From: Scedosporium boydii
Lineage: Eukaryota; Ascomycota; Sordariomycetes; Microascales; Microascaceae
DNA length: 64,000 bases
Direction of reading: 5' to 3'
Assembly: GCA_002221725.1 (NCBI GenBank)
Contig: NJFT01000010.1
Location: 302,828-366,827 of the forward strand
A program made the position numbers and the translations under genes. Below are positions 10,230 to 20,159 of this stretch, piece after piece; position 1 is the stretch's first letter; the number at the start of each line of letters is the position of its first letter. The notes beneath the pieces were generated by a model. That model saw only the letters and a program-made list of their open reading frames with translations. It searched no databases and was not told the DNA's origin.

Positions 10230-10760
10230 CTACTTCTTCTCCAGCTGGACTGGACCGGCTGGTCTGTTTGTTGTCAGCAAACCTAGAGTTGAGAGCGGAG
10301 TGTATGGCATAATAACGTACCGAATGCCAAGGTAAGGTCTTCCGCCTAGATCGGCGGGTGGAATCTCGCAAGTTTCAGGGTCACCTGGGGGATTTGCGAT
10401 GGTCACAAATAGGTCCGCCTGCCTCTTCCAGAATCGTGATTCCGGCAGCGACGTCCCCATAATATGACGTGTTTCAGACCGTCCCCAGCAACCTCCTTCT
10501 AACCAGATATCAACTGAGCCCATGGAGGCGTATATCAGGCCCATCGCCGCGCCGAGGCACTTGCCGGCTTTCATTCTTATTTCCCATTGCTCTTGTCGCA
10601 TAACCGATAGACCAAACTTACCTCCCAAGACTGAGCAGCGTGCCTTCCACAGAAGATACCACCCGCCCGACCGCCGCGTCGCCCAGTCCTCTGTCCTCAC
10701 CAACTTCATTTGCATCAGGTAGGGCAAACTGCGAGCCTCATTTTGGGCAAATTTAATCAT
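10230..10760 (-). CDS. Small protein of unknown function
   Basis: I do not recognise the family. Two clean introns, 10568-10621 (GTAAGT donor) and 10264-10320 (GTACGT donor), join exons 10622-10760, 10321-10567 and 10230-10263 into a 139-residue frame. The ability of two well-formed introns to keep the frame is the main support for a real gene. The product is mixed in composition, with a Trp-rich N-terminal third (RSGGWYLLWKAR) and a Gly/Met-rich middle (GAAMGLIYASMGS). It has no clear signal peptide or membrane helix. Its start overlaps by two bases the start of an F-box-like relic on the other strand, which makes a chance open frame possible. Confidence 0.4.
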   Translation of the reverse strand: MIKFAQNEARSLPYLMQMKLVRTEDWATRRSGGWYLLWKARCSVLGGKFGLSVMRQEQWEIRMKAGKCLGAAMGLIYASMGSVDIWLEGGCWGRSETRHIMGTSLPESRFWKRQADLFVTIANPPGDPETCEIPPADLGGRPYLGIRYVIMPYTPLSTLGLLTTNRPAGPVQLEKK

Positions 10761-10997
10761 GCCAGATGCCTCTTATATGTCCACCAGTGTGCCCAGGACG
10801 TCAATGCGCGCTGGCGACTCCTCGTCACTCTATACCCGATTCTCACGTCGCTCTCCTCGTGGGTTAGTGCGAAAGACCTCTATCACCTAGCGCTGACAAA
10901 CCGAGAGCGCTTTTCATGTATTCTTAGCTCCAAGGAATCGTTCAAGAAACTTCGATCTGGGTGTGTCCGTGATAAGCGCGGTCTGAAGTGCTGCTAG
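10759..10997 (+). pseudogene. F-box protein N-terminal remnant
   Basis: The first frame gives MPDASYMSTSVPRTSMRAG and runs into Ser-rich sequence. After a frameshift near 10840 another frame gives ILTSLSSWVSAKDLYHLALT, then CILSSKESFKKLR and DKRGLK. The second part matches the typical fungal F-box pattern in which a Leu-rich helix precedes SAKDLYxLALT and a Ser/Lys-rich helix. F-box proteins recruit targets to SCF ubiquitin ligases. The frame closes at TAG 10995-10997 and no downstream substrate-binding region was found, so this is a relic or a badly broken gene. Confidence 0.4.
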
Positions 10998-11508
10998 AAG
11001 CTCTATAGCTCAACGAAATATATTATCCGCCTATGCCGGGGTATACAAGAGTCGGAATTCGAAGTGTCACGGCTAGGATTAAGGAAGCCAGGGTAGGGAC
11101 AGGCACAAATAGGGAATGTCGTTTAAGCGCGAGTATTCGGTGTAACAGGGGCCCCAATCTGATCGCCTCCCTGGCCTCGATCTCACATAAGGCAATTCAG
11201 TCTTCACCTAAGGTAGATCAGGCTCAGCTCAGTTTCAGCTAATCTTCAATAACCCACGGGTTATTAGGAAGGGGAGACAGGCCGGAGGTCGGGTTTCAAT
11301 CAGCTAGTACTAAGTGTTTTGCCCGGCTTGTTCTCACGACCGAACACAGGTGCTTGTCCCGAGAAAGATGGTGAGATGGTACTATAGCAATGGTTGCTAC
11401 ATCAAATGGGAGAGTTAGCCTTGGCCAAGGTCCTTCTCGCGCTTTTGCATGCCTTTTTTCATGGCTGCTCCCGACAGTTGGGTTAAAACTTGGCATCCAT
11501 TGATAAAG
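10998..11508. other. Intergenic, one palindromic ACCCACGGGT motif
   Basis: No gene is seen. AACCCACGGGTTAT near 11254 resembles the motif tract at 4180-4380. Confidence 0.4.
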
Positions 11509-13516
11509 CTATATTAAGATGATCTCGTCAAGTTGATCAGCCTGTCTGGTAGCCAAATCAAAAGCTTCTCCCCGCATGATTCCGTGGATATATGCATCGC
11601 CAATAACCCGGTATCGCGGCTCACCTTCACCCAGCAACGTCGGAGCCAACACGAACGGCGCGTGGCCTCCTCCCAGGATGGACACTACATGACCCGGACG
11701 ACAGTGCTGATCTGCATAGCCAATGTATCCCTTCTGCGTAACGACGAAGCTCCTGCCCGCGCTGATGGTGAAAACGGCTTGCTCAACGCTGATCACGTCC
11801 TTGTCTCGGCCCGCATTATTTTCCCCGAACAAGATCCACTTCCACCACTTTTCAAGTCGACCTTCAACGTCGTCCTCGCCATCTCTAATCGACTCGAAAA
11901 CCTGTCTCTTTACAGAAAATGTCAATTCGCCGCATAAAGCTTTCAAAAATATTGCCGTCTCCACATGTCCTGCCAAAGCCCTTATGTCCTTGGCCCATTG
12001 TTGACGCTTCTCCTGCGATTGACGCCAGCATTCCGGACTCACGTCACGGATCTCGTCGAATACAAAACCATTCGCAACAATCGTTCCGGGACGGTCTATT
12101 TGTCGCCACGTAGCTTTAGATATGCCCGACGCGCAGTGGAATTGTTGGACGGCTATACGGTTCGCTACTTGAACCATCATGGTCTCGTCATTACTCACGT
12201 CGTCCCCGGGGCGGATAGTCCAGTCGGGACAGAAGGAAGGAAGATTGGGAAGCCGGCGCTGACCGCCGAGACCACCAAGGAGACCTAGGTTCTTGTAGTA
12301 TTGGACATATTCGACCGTGAAGGTCTCAAAGACACGCTCGACATCAGCGGCGTAATCCAGGGAAATGAGCCCATCGAGCTCCTCCGGGGCTAGCCCGAGA
12401 AGGCCATATACTTTGTCCCGGGGGTCCGTAGCGAGACGCATACGAAATACGCAAAGGACCCAGTGAAACAAACGGCTGTCCGGGGATGCCCCGCTCCACG
12501 CCGTGAGACCAAGGAAGTTGTTGAATCCATGCCACACATCGTGGGAGATGTCGTCGTCTTCGTCGATGGTGAATTTGCGCGAGAAGGAACCTGCCTCGGG
12601 ATCGCAGCATAGACGACCGTGATTTATCAAGTTGCTTGCTCCACGGGCAAGAGTGCTGGCTGGTATGACATGCTGGCCGCAGTAGAAGAAGACCTCCCGC
12701 GCGACGAGAAATCTGAACGGTCAGCGAAATGGTCGACTGATGGGAAGAAAACAGCACCTTTGCACCTTACTCCTGTACGGTCCACACACGCTTCCACCAC
12801 GGGAGATAAAACAACTTGATCAGCGCTATTGCCAACTCATCGCTATGCGCATCCAAGTCCCCAACTGACAGATGGGAGCCAAGACCGCGCTGCATATGGC
12901 GCGAGTCGTCTTCTGCCGAGAGAGTCAGATACCGGAGGGCTATCTCAATGCCCTCGTACGAATCGCCCAGAAACGCGACGACTGACTTTGCACTCTGGTA
13001 GATATGTCTCATCTCGCCGACCTGCCGTGATCGCTCCTCGAGGTCGGCCTGATTGATGCAAATCGCATCAACCCATAGGATGCGCACCTGATCTTTGAAT
13101 ACAAGCCGCTTTAGAGCTTGATACAGGTTTCGTGTGGCAGGGAAGTCAAACCCGTTCACGGTGACGTTGACGCAATTCGCCGGATCCCCCCACACATAAG
13201 ACAGGGCCTCGTAGTTGGGAGGATCATCTAGAGATTCCACGCTCAGTCTACCTACGATATCGGCGGAATCATCCTGGTTGAAGGCATTCGTGGGCTGGAG
13301 ATGTAGGAGTCGAAATTGCCTTTGGCTCTTATTGAGCTTTTGATAGACTCCCGCCACAAAATCCTCCATTTTTTGTTTCTCGTCAGCGGTTAGATTAACC
13401 TTTTTTTTACTACTATTTATGGCTTTAAAGGCCGCCCAAGAAATGCCGAGTTCCCCAGAGGAAAAGGAATGCGGGGGAGAAAGGAGGAGGCAAACCTCCA
13501 ATAAGGAACGTATCAT
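11509..13516 (-). CDS. HET-domain (heterokaryon incompatibility) protein
   Basis: Two exons, 12771-13516 and 11509-12712, are joined across a 58-nt intron (GTAAGG donor) to give 649 residues. The HET domain covers roughly residues 90-250 and shows its three conserved blocks: YEALSYVWGD, ILWVDAICINQADLEERSRQ and WWKRVWTVQE. HET proteins trigger cell death after fusion of genetically different hyphae, and the HET fold is related to TIR-like domains. The C-terminal half contains DPRDKVYGLLGLA, usual in stand-alone HET proteins, and a Gly-rich block near the end (VSILGGGHAP). The start at 13516 adds a hydrophobic N-terminus; the Met at 13369 (MEDFVAGVYQ) is a good alternative. The gene is divergent from the Fic gene. 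Confidence 0.92.
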
Positions 13517-14296
13517 GACGGTGCCTCTTTTAATAACAATTTGAAATAGAGTGTCTCTTCCGAGGATTACCCGGCGCTCTTAGACTGTCCGTTTTAGTTA
13601 CAATAACAGTCACAGAACCGTCCGAAAGAGCACGTGAACAGCGCATAGAGATGCGAACTGAAAATGAAACTGTACCATTCACCGTTTACTTCTTCCTCAA
13701 AAGACACCGTCCTGTGAACGGAGAGTCTCGGGCCAACGGATCAACCCAAATCGAGTAGTACTTTATTTTCGTCGTTAGAACCACTGTTCGCCTCCAAAGA
13801 GGGAGAACTGCTGATGTCTGTGGATGTGCGCTGATGTGTTGAACCAAATCAATACCTCCGCATGCAGGTGATTCATCGTGGTCTGATAAATCATGTTCAT
13901 GTTCCTCGCTTTGCCGATGACCTCGACTGAGGGAGAGAAAGCCTAAAAGTTCAATTCGAACTTATAAACTACAGTTAATGCTTGATCACTGAGACCAGCA
14001 GGAGACCTTATTTATGTTTCTCTCAGTCTTGCGATGGTGACACTTTCCCAGTCTTGTTTGGATTCAAGGAAAGATACACCCTGATATTGTTCATATTATT
14101 CTTGTCAAGTGGAAGAAGTTCAAATTGTTAGGAGGTACTAAATCGTTTTTATATTTCACAACTTTGGCCTGAATTAAGGTTTATCTCATGTGATTGATGA
14201 AGCCATCTCCGCGGCGTCCAATCTCAAGACCCAAATTGACTTCACATTGCCCACTTGTTATCACATCACAGCTTCACACCTCTCAAGTTCAACATC
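13517..14296. promoter_or_regulatory. Divergent interval between the HET and Fic genes
   Basis: A 780-bp interval between two outward-facing starts, holding both promoters. No coding sequence or defined factor site was recognised. Confidence 0.5.
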
Positions 14297-15528
14297 ATGA
14301 GAAACATCATCAGCACCCAGATTTTAATCTCGAGAATGATATTCTGCCGCGCTCAACTCCCCCGAGTGGGAAGACAGGTGTTGTCCGTCGGCCGCTCTCG
14401 CGTTTGGTATCAAGCACGACGCATGAGCACCGTGCCCAACGAACGCCTCAATTTATTGCTCAAGATTTACGAGCCATTCTCTAAGCTAGACAAGGACAGC
14501 ATCGAATACCGAGAGCTGTCAGAGTCTGGCAAAGTCTGGGAGGATTACTTCCAGCCCGGAGACAGTGAGAGATATGGATATCTCAAAGCACAAAAGGTAA
14601 GACATGTTGCCTCAACAGCCTGTGCGATTGTCTGGTTCCGCTGTTAAATCACGGTATTTACCTTTGAATTCTATAGGAGGGCAAGCCGTTACTGGATGCG
14701 ATTGATTGCTTCCGGGATGCCATGAAGACCCCAGCCACGGTACTCGCGAAAGACATGGTCCACCGCTTCGCGCTGCAATCCGTGCAGATCGAGAACAACC
14801 AAATGTCGGTAAGCCAGGCTGGAAAACTAGACGAGTACCTACTCCAAAATGTCCTTTCACGTTACCCGTTGCGCGAGATGTCTGCGGCAGAAATTTCGAA
14901 GATCTCGCTTCCAGACGTCAAGTTTCTGTTCCCAAAGACACATGTGAATCAGATTAATGAGTTGCGGAATCACCTCGTGGCCTCGCACTGGATCGCTGAG
15001 ACGTCCCCCGCCAAGGCCGGCACCGGTTTCGACGAGGATGAAATCCGGAACCTTGCTACCCTGACAATGAGAGATCTCGGGTACGGTGATTACTATCTGA
15101 TGCCGTTCGGCCCCAGGGTGAAATTTGGCGAGTATCGATCAACTCCAATCGGCGTCAACAGCAACCCTATGAGAGTCTTTCCATACCACGACGAGGTTCC
15201 CGGCTGCATGGAGAGATTCTTCAAGTGGCGCCAAACGGCACAGAACGAGGGCAGGCTGCACCCGATTATCCTTGCGTGCCAGATAGTCGCCTACTTTTTG
15301 CATATACACCCGTTCCCCGACGGCAACGGTAGGGTATCTAGGATGATTATGCAGGATTACATGCTTCGACGTGGCTACCTCCCCGTGTACTTGCAAGCGC
15401 TGCAGCCCGGGGAGTATCGGAAGATGATTTCGGACGCGCAGGATGGGCACCCCGAGCAATTCGTGAATCGGGTTCTTACGTCTCAGCTGGAACAACTGAC
15501 CACGTTGAAAACGGAGGAGTTGATGTAG
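14297..15528 (+). CDS. Fic-domain (AMPylase) protein, class II, possible mitochondrial presequence
   Basis: Exons 14297-14596 and 14677-15528 encode 383 residues. The catalytic Fic motif is HPFPDGNGRVSR in the last third; its His acts as base and the DGN/GR loop binds ATP phosphates, normally to transfer AMP to Ser, Thr or Tyr hydroxyls. Upstream, SVQIEN matches the autoinhibitory [S/T]xxxE[G/N] helix of class II Fic proteins, with the inhibitory Glu present. This places inhibition within the same chain, before the Fic core. The first 45 residues are rich in Arg, Ser and hydrophobics and lack acidic residues until the NERL segment. That composition fits a mitochondrial presequence; starting at the internal Met (MSTVPNERL) would remove it. 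The target is unknown. Confidence 0.93.
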
Positions 15529-16010
15529 CCGGAAGATGCTATGCACTCACTCAGGATGGAAATCCTAGCCAAGACTTGGTTTTTTTCTTTTTGCTAATGT
15601 TGAGCGACTGGAGGGTGGATAAGACGTCCCAACGCCGTCTCTGAAACCACATCTGCTGTGGGAAGACATTCTCACCTAGTTTGCCTTGAACCAGAAGACG
15701 TCTGCATGAAGGACCGGGCAGATTAAGCAGCATTTCGTCTATAAAGACTCTGTTCAGATGACTATTGTCTACCTCGAGCAGGAGGGAGATACGAAACTGA
15801 CAGTCTTTAAACGAGAAATTCGTTCAATTTGTTTCTTGACAAGAGGATCAAGTTTATGTTTCACTCTACCCTGTGCATCAGCCTTGGGCAGTTGACAGGG
15901 ACTATCTATGGTTGATAAACACTAGTTTCTACTTTCTTCGGACTGTGGACCACAATATCATGCGAAGGATATTGTGGAGCCGTGGATTAAAGTAGCCTGG
16001 ACTTAATCGC
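15529..16010. other. Intergenic, no gene seen
   Basis: 3' flank of the Fic gene. No supported feature. Confidence 0.4.
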
Positions 16011-16278
16011 ATGCATTTCCCAGAGATTGCTACAACATCTCGCCTACCATTTCTAGACGTCTTATTAGGCCGGTCAACCTTGGTCAGCTACCGCGGGCTC
16101 GGTACCACCGTTCCTTTATCGTGCATCAAGCCCGAAACTACACAGCTGGCGCTATCACCATCAAGGTCCCGCAGATGGCTGAGTCCATCCGCGGAGGGAT
16201 ATTAAAACAATTCACCAAGCAGGTAGGGGGGGCTTCTTGGAGCAAGATGGGGAGGCTGCAAGAATTGAGACAGATAAG
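16011..16278 (+). pseudogene. 2-oxoglutarate dehydrogenase E2 (lipoyl domain) gene fragment
   Basis: Three frames in succession give pieces of dihydrolipoamide succinyltransferase. First comes LVSYRGLGTTVPLSCI, which resembles its mitochondrial leader. Then comes ARNYTAGAITIKVPQMAES and ILKQFTKQVG. Finally GGFLEQDGEAARIETDK contains the Lys that carries lipoic acid. Frameshifts lie near 16125 and within the G-run near 16225. Recognisable sequence stops at a GTATAC that would serve as an exon donor, and no later E2 domains follow. This is therefore a partial, dead copy of a TCA-cycle gene whose working copy must lie elsewhere. Confidence 0.75.
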
Positions 16279-17198
16279 GTATACTTGGACTTTCTTTTTA
16301 TATTCAAATCCTACTCTAATCCGATAATGTTACCGGCCCAGTTGGCCTGAACCGCACCGTTTGTTTCCTGTTCCCACGGGAATTTCTGCTTCGTTTTCCT
16401 GTAATAGAAACAGAGTTCTATTGCTATTGAATAACATTAACTATTCCTAGCAATTTCGCAGGATGAGTTGTGGCAAGTGCACTTGGCCAACATGGAGTTA
16501 TAGTGGGGGGAATGGCGGCCCCAGCGAAGACCGGTGGTGGAGGGCAGTCGCTTAATAGAATGTACAATTAAAGGTAGTTGAGTGTGGAGAAATAGATGAG
16601 TCTTGAGATCTGCCTTACTATCACTTTCATTCTGTAATTGACGTGACATCGACGAAGTAGTTCCTGCCACTAACGCTGCTCCTATTTTCCTGGAGATGCA
16701 AGTGCCAAATCCACCCAACCCAAGTGTTTCCCTCACCGCTGTCAAGCCCTGCGCTTTCGAGATCCTTGTTCTGCCAAGTTCTCTTGGCAGGACGCTGTAG
16801 ATGCAGAACCGGCATATGTGACATGGTTCCCACAAGCATCTCTCAATAGCTCAGAATCTTATTGGCAAACCCTGCAGCTGTGGCGCAATGTTCAGAGTGA
16901 GAACCCAAATTCATAGTGCATGCCAAGTCGTGGCGTTGGTAGCAATCCCAACCTCCCACACCAGAGAGGTATGGTCTGCACAATAATAAGGCGAGCAAGA
17001 TGTCGCTCAGCCCCCGAGCCTGGTCGACTTTGTGGATGGGGGAGAATTCTTGGCGGGCAGGATCGAGTCTCTCCCCACTTTGCGTCCATTTTCGTCTCTC
17101 CTACCACCACTCAATATGATCTCCATGGTGTTTCGATAGCTCCGGGAGATTGGATTTGTTTTTTTCTTTCTTTCTAGTGAGATTTACCGACAATAAAA
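16279..17198. other. Intergenic, no gene seen
   Basis: This is the upstream flank of the membrane protein gene. The last 60 bp contain a T-rich, CT-rich leader. No other feature is supported. Confidence 0.4.
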
Positions 17199-18503
17199 AT
17201 GTCGTATAAATGCGGAAATAAAATGGTCGTCGGCATTTGGGTAATGGCTCTGTTGAGCTTCATCGCCGAAGCCCACCCATACACCGATTCTGCTGCGCCG
17301 TCGACAGTCGCCCGGATTGCCGCGGCGGTCATCCCGCCTCTCCCAACGGTGATGCCCAAGGTCCAAGAACTCCTCCGCCGTCAAGCGGTGACATCGTCAA
17401 CATCATACGAAGTATTAGATGCCAAGGGACCGACCTGTGGATACCTCTCAGGCACCCCAGGGGCGGCGCTGAGTTGCAGCGGCCTCTCGACGTGCATGTT
17501 CCTTCCTCATCTCCGCGCTCAATGGTGCTGCGGTCTTACCGACTGCGAGGCATATTTGTACTGCCTGGACGCTGTCAGCGTCGCGGATCCGCAGATTTGC
17601 GACGACGTCTGTCATCAGGACGAGTTTATGCTTAAATGGTGAGAGTACACGAAAAAGGAAGGAAAATGAAAGAAAAAGTGCTAATGTTATGTTCGTTCAA
17701 ACATCAGCCAGTCGAATGCGCCGTTCTGCAAAACGTTGTTGTATCCCTCTGGTATCAAGGGCATGACCTGCGTGACGACAAGCGGTGTACGCACTGCTTC
17801 GGTAGATTTTACGTATACCGGATGGGGTAGGGAACCGCCTCTCGTCACTGCAACAATGATAGTGGAACCCGGGCGGACGACTTTGGTATACCCATCCCCT
17901 TCAGCCATTAGGTCGAGCTCTTCTACTTCCAGTTCTGCAGTGTCGAACCCCGTAGCCTCGACCGCGCCGCCGGCGCCAGAGCCGGAGAAGTCAAACGATG
18001 TTGGGGCTATAGTAGGGGGCACCGTCGGCGGCGTGGCTGTTGTGGGATTCATCATCTTGGCAGCCATATATTTCTGGCGTCGCGAGAAGCGGAATAGGGC
18101 ACCCGTGGAGCGCACCTCTATGGTTTCACCCGGCGGAACTTACCCGCCATACACTCCGTCTCACCCGGGCTCGGCATTTCCTCAGAGTCCTTCGTCGCCG
18201 GCTGATAGTAGCCAGCGCTGGTCCCAGGCTCAGCCGTTTAAGTTTGCGGGGGTCCCGGAGGGGCAGGATATGATGCAAGTGAACCCCGCGTCTGGTCAGA
18301 TGTATACTGCCAGTGCGTTGCCTGCATATCAGACTCAACTTGCTCAATCTCAGGCTGCCCAGCAGCAGCCTGTTCAACAGCAGTCCGTTCAACCGCAGCC
18401 CGTCCAACCTCAGCCCACTCAGCTTCAACCTGCTCAAAAACCGATATACGCTGAACAAAACCCGTCGCCACCCCTCGGTCATGGCTACGAGGCAAGGCAT
18501 TGA
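17199..18503 (+). CDS. Single-pass membrane protein with Cys-rich ectodomain and QP-repeat tail
   Basis: Exons 17199-17638 and 17708-18503 (69-nt intron, GTGAGA donor) encode 411 residues. A signal peptide is visible (MVVGIWVMALLSFIAEAHP; the Met at 17223 may be the true start). A Cys-rich ectodomain of about 150 residues follows, with CSGLSTCMFLPH and QWCCGLTDCEAYLYC. Next come a Ser-rich stalk (SSSSTSSSAVS), a Gly-rich transmembrane helix (GGVAVVGFIILAAIYFW) and basic stop-transfer residues (RREKRNR). The cytosolic tail is rich in Pro, Ser and Gln and ends in six 5-residue Gln-Pro repeats. The layout is that of fungal cell-wall or surface sensors, but no named sensor domain such as WSC was identified. 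Function is unknown. Confidence 0.85.
18351..18440 (+). repeat. Six 15-bp coding repeats (QPVQx-type)
   Basis: Six consecutive 15-bp units encode QAAQQ, QPVQQ, QSVQP, QPVQP, QPTQL and QPAQK in the cytosolic tail. Codons differ between units, so the repeat is old enough to have diverged. Copy number could vary between strains. Confidence 0.85.
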
Positions 18504-20159
18504 AAAGGGAGAGGGACGAACATTTGGTGAGGTGATGGCAAGTTGAGAATATGCATGGCGACAAGTACACCTTATGAGATGGCTAGACAAGCGTGATGTG
18601 CTATTAGTAATTACTCTAGAAGCTAGGGACTGTCGTGTCGAAGATGTCAAAGATCCATGCGGACACTTTCCCCCCCTTTTTTTTTTTTCATTTTTTGGTA
18701 GGGCATGAAGCTAGTTGGCCAGAAGATATACCCATATCATTTGAATCAAATAGGAAACGTGCGTATAGTAAAATCCATTTTCAGATTCGAAACAGAGTCC
18801 TGGAATCGGCTCGGCTGAGCTCGCATGATAGTGTGACGAAAGTGGTAAACAACGCAAAACAGGCAGCCGATAGCTGCACTGCACCACGCACGTCGTACTG
18901 ATGGGCTGGACGGTCATGGCGAAAACGAAGAGGGCGACAAATGAGGTAGTCGCTGATGTAGTTCTCGCCGCGACGAGAACTCACCACCACCACTACTATT
19001 TGCCATCGTCGGAACAAATGACAAAACTTCTCGCACAATAGTTCTATCCTCACGAGGGGTATCTGCCGAAACAGCGTGCGTGGAACTTGCGGGAGTCCCA
19101 AGTCTCTAAAATCACGCCCGAGAGCGATTCGGGAAAGGACTGCGAAATTTTGTACGTTAGCCGCCTCGGAGTGGACCCGTAGGCGAAGGTCTCTATCATA
19201 GAAGGCCTCCCGTAGGTCTGGAAAAAAGAAAAGGATCCAGAAATAATTATTACCCACCAGGGGCACCGGATTCGGGATTACTATCAATTGGCCTGTTCAA
19301 GCCGCGCTATAAATGGAAGAGAGGTGGGTGAACCTATCGGCCGCAGATGTAAACTAGTGTTCTGTCGTGATATGACGTCCATCGTCGTCCTAGCGGCGAG
19401 TTCGGCGGTTGGGGAAATACGGCGACTTAGTCGCCAGCCAGCGAGGTTAGACCAAGGCCGGCAATGGAAATCTTAAACGTTGGCGATTGTCCCCGGCAAT
19501 GTGCTGTGTGGGCTGTTAATAGCCTGTTCTTACGCAACCCAGCTACATCTCCCAATTCTCAGTGAAAATGTAGCCACTTGGGTGCTCTGTCGTAGCATTG
19601 GCTTTCCGTCCCAGACTCCCAGGCTCAAGCATCAGGGGTATTGGGCTGTGTAGCGAAGGAATGGTATGTACTTCGTACAGGTATTGAGTTGACTAGCTGA
19701 ATTTGGACAATGCGCATGTGTGGTTGGGAGTATCCTAAGAATCCTCGCAAGAAGGCAGAATAATATTGGCGCATATTGGCGCATGCTGAAACACTTGCCC
19801 ATCCAAAGGAAAGGAAGCCCTAAACTAGTGTCCAACATCGGATGGTGCCCCGTATTAGTGGGCAAATCCTGTGCTGCCTCGTGTTGAAACCCGCAGTCCT
19901 GGTTGGTGAGCCAAGGAATTCAAGAGGGCGCCAAGCCAGCCGGGACGCGGAATCCTTTCCATGGCCACAAAATCCCAACAGTACTGCACTGCCGCAATCG
20001 GTATTCGAGATCATACACTTTTCCCCGCCGTGGCGGTTGGTACTGATAAAAAGTCTTGGTTTTGCCTTTTTTTGCTCTCAACACTGCTTGATCAGTCGTC
20101 ACCGAGGTGCGAGATTTATCGATTTTATCTCGCGCACTCTCAGTCTCACTCCAAACACA
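18504..20159. other. Long intergenic region, no gene seen
   Basis: About 1.65 kb without a recognisable gene on either strand. Open frames here lack protein-like features and have no supporting splice structure. A poly-T stretch lies near 18678. The last 100 bp before the NLR start are a plausible 5' leader. Confidence 0.45.

Noticed and set aside
18781..19287. A 168-codon minus-strand open frame in the long intergenic region
   Set aside because: No recognisable domain, mixed composition, and no splice structure supporting a gene.
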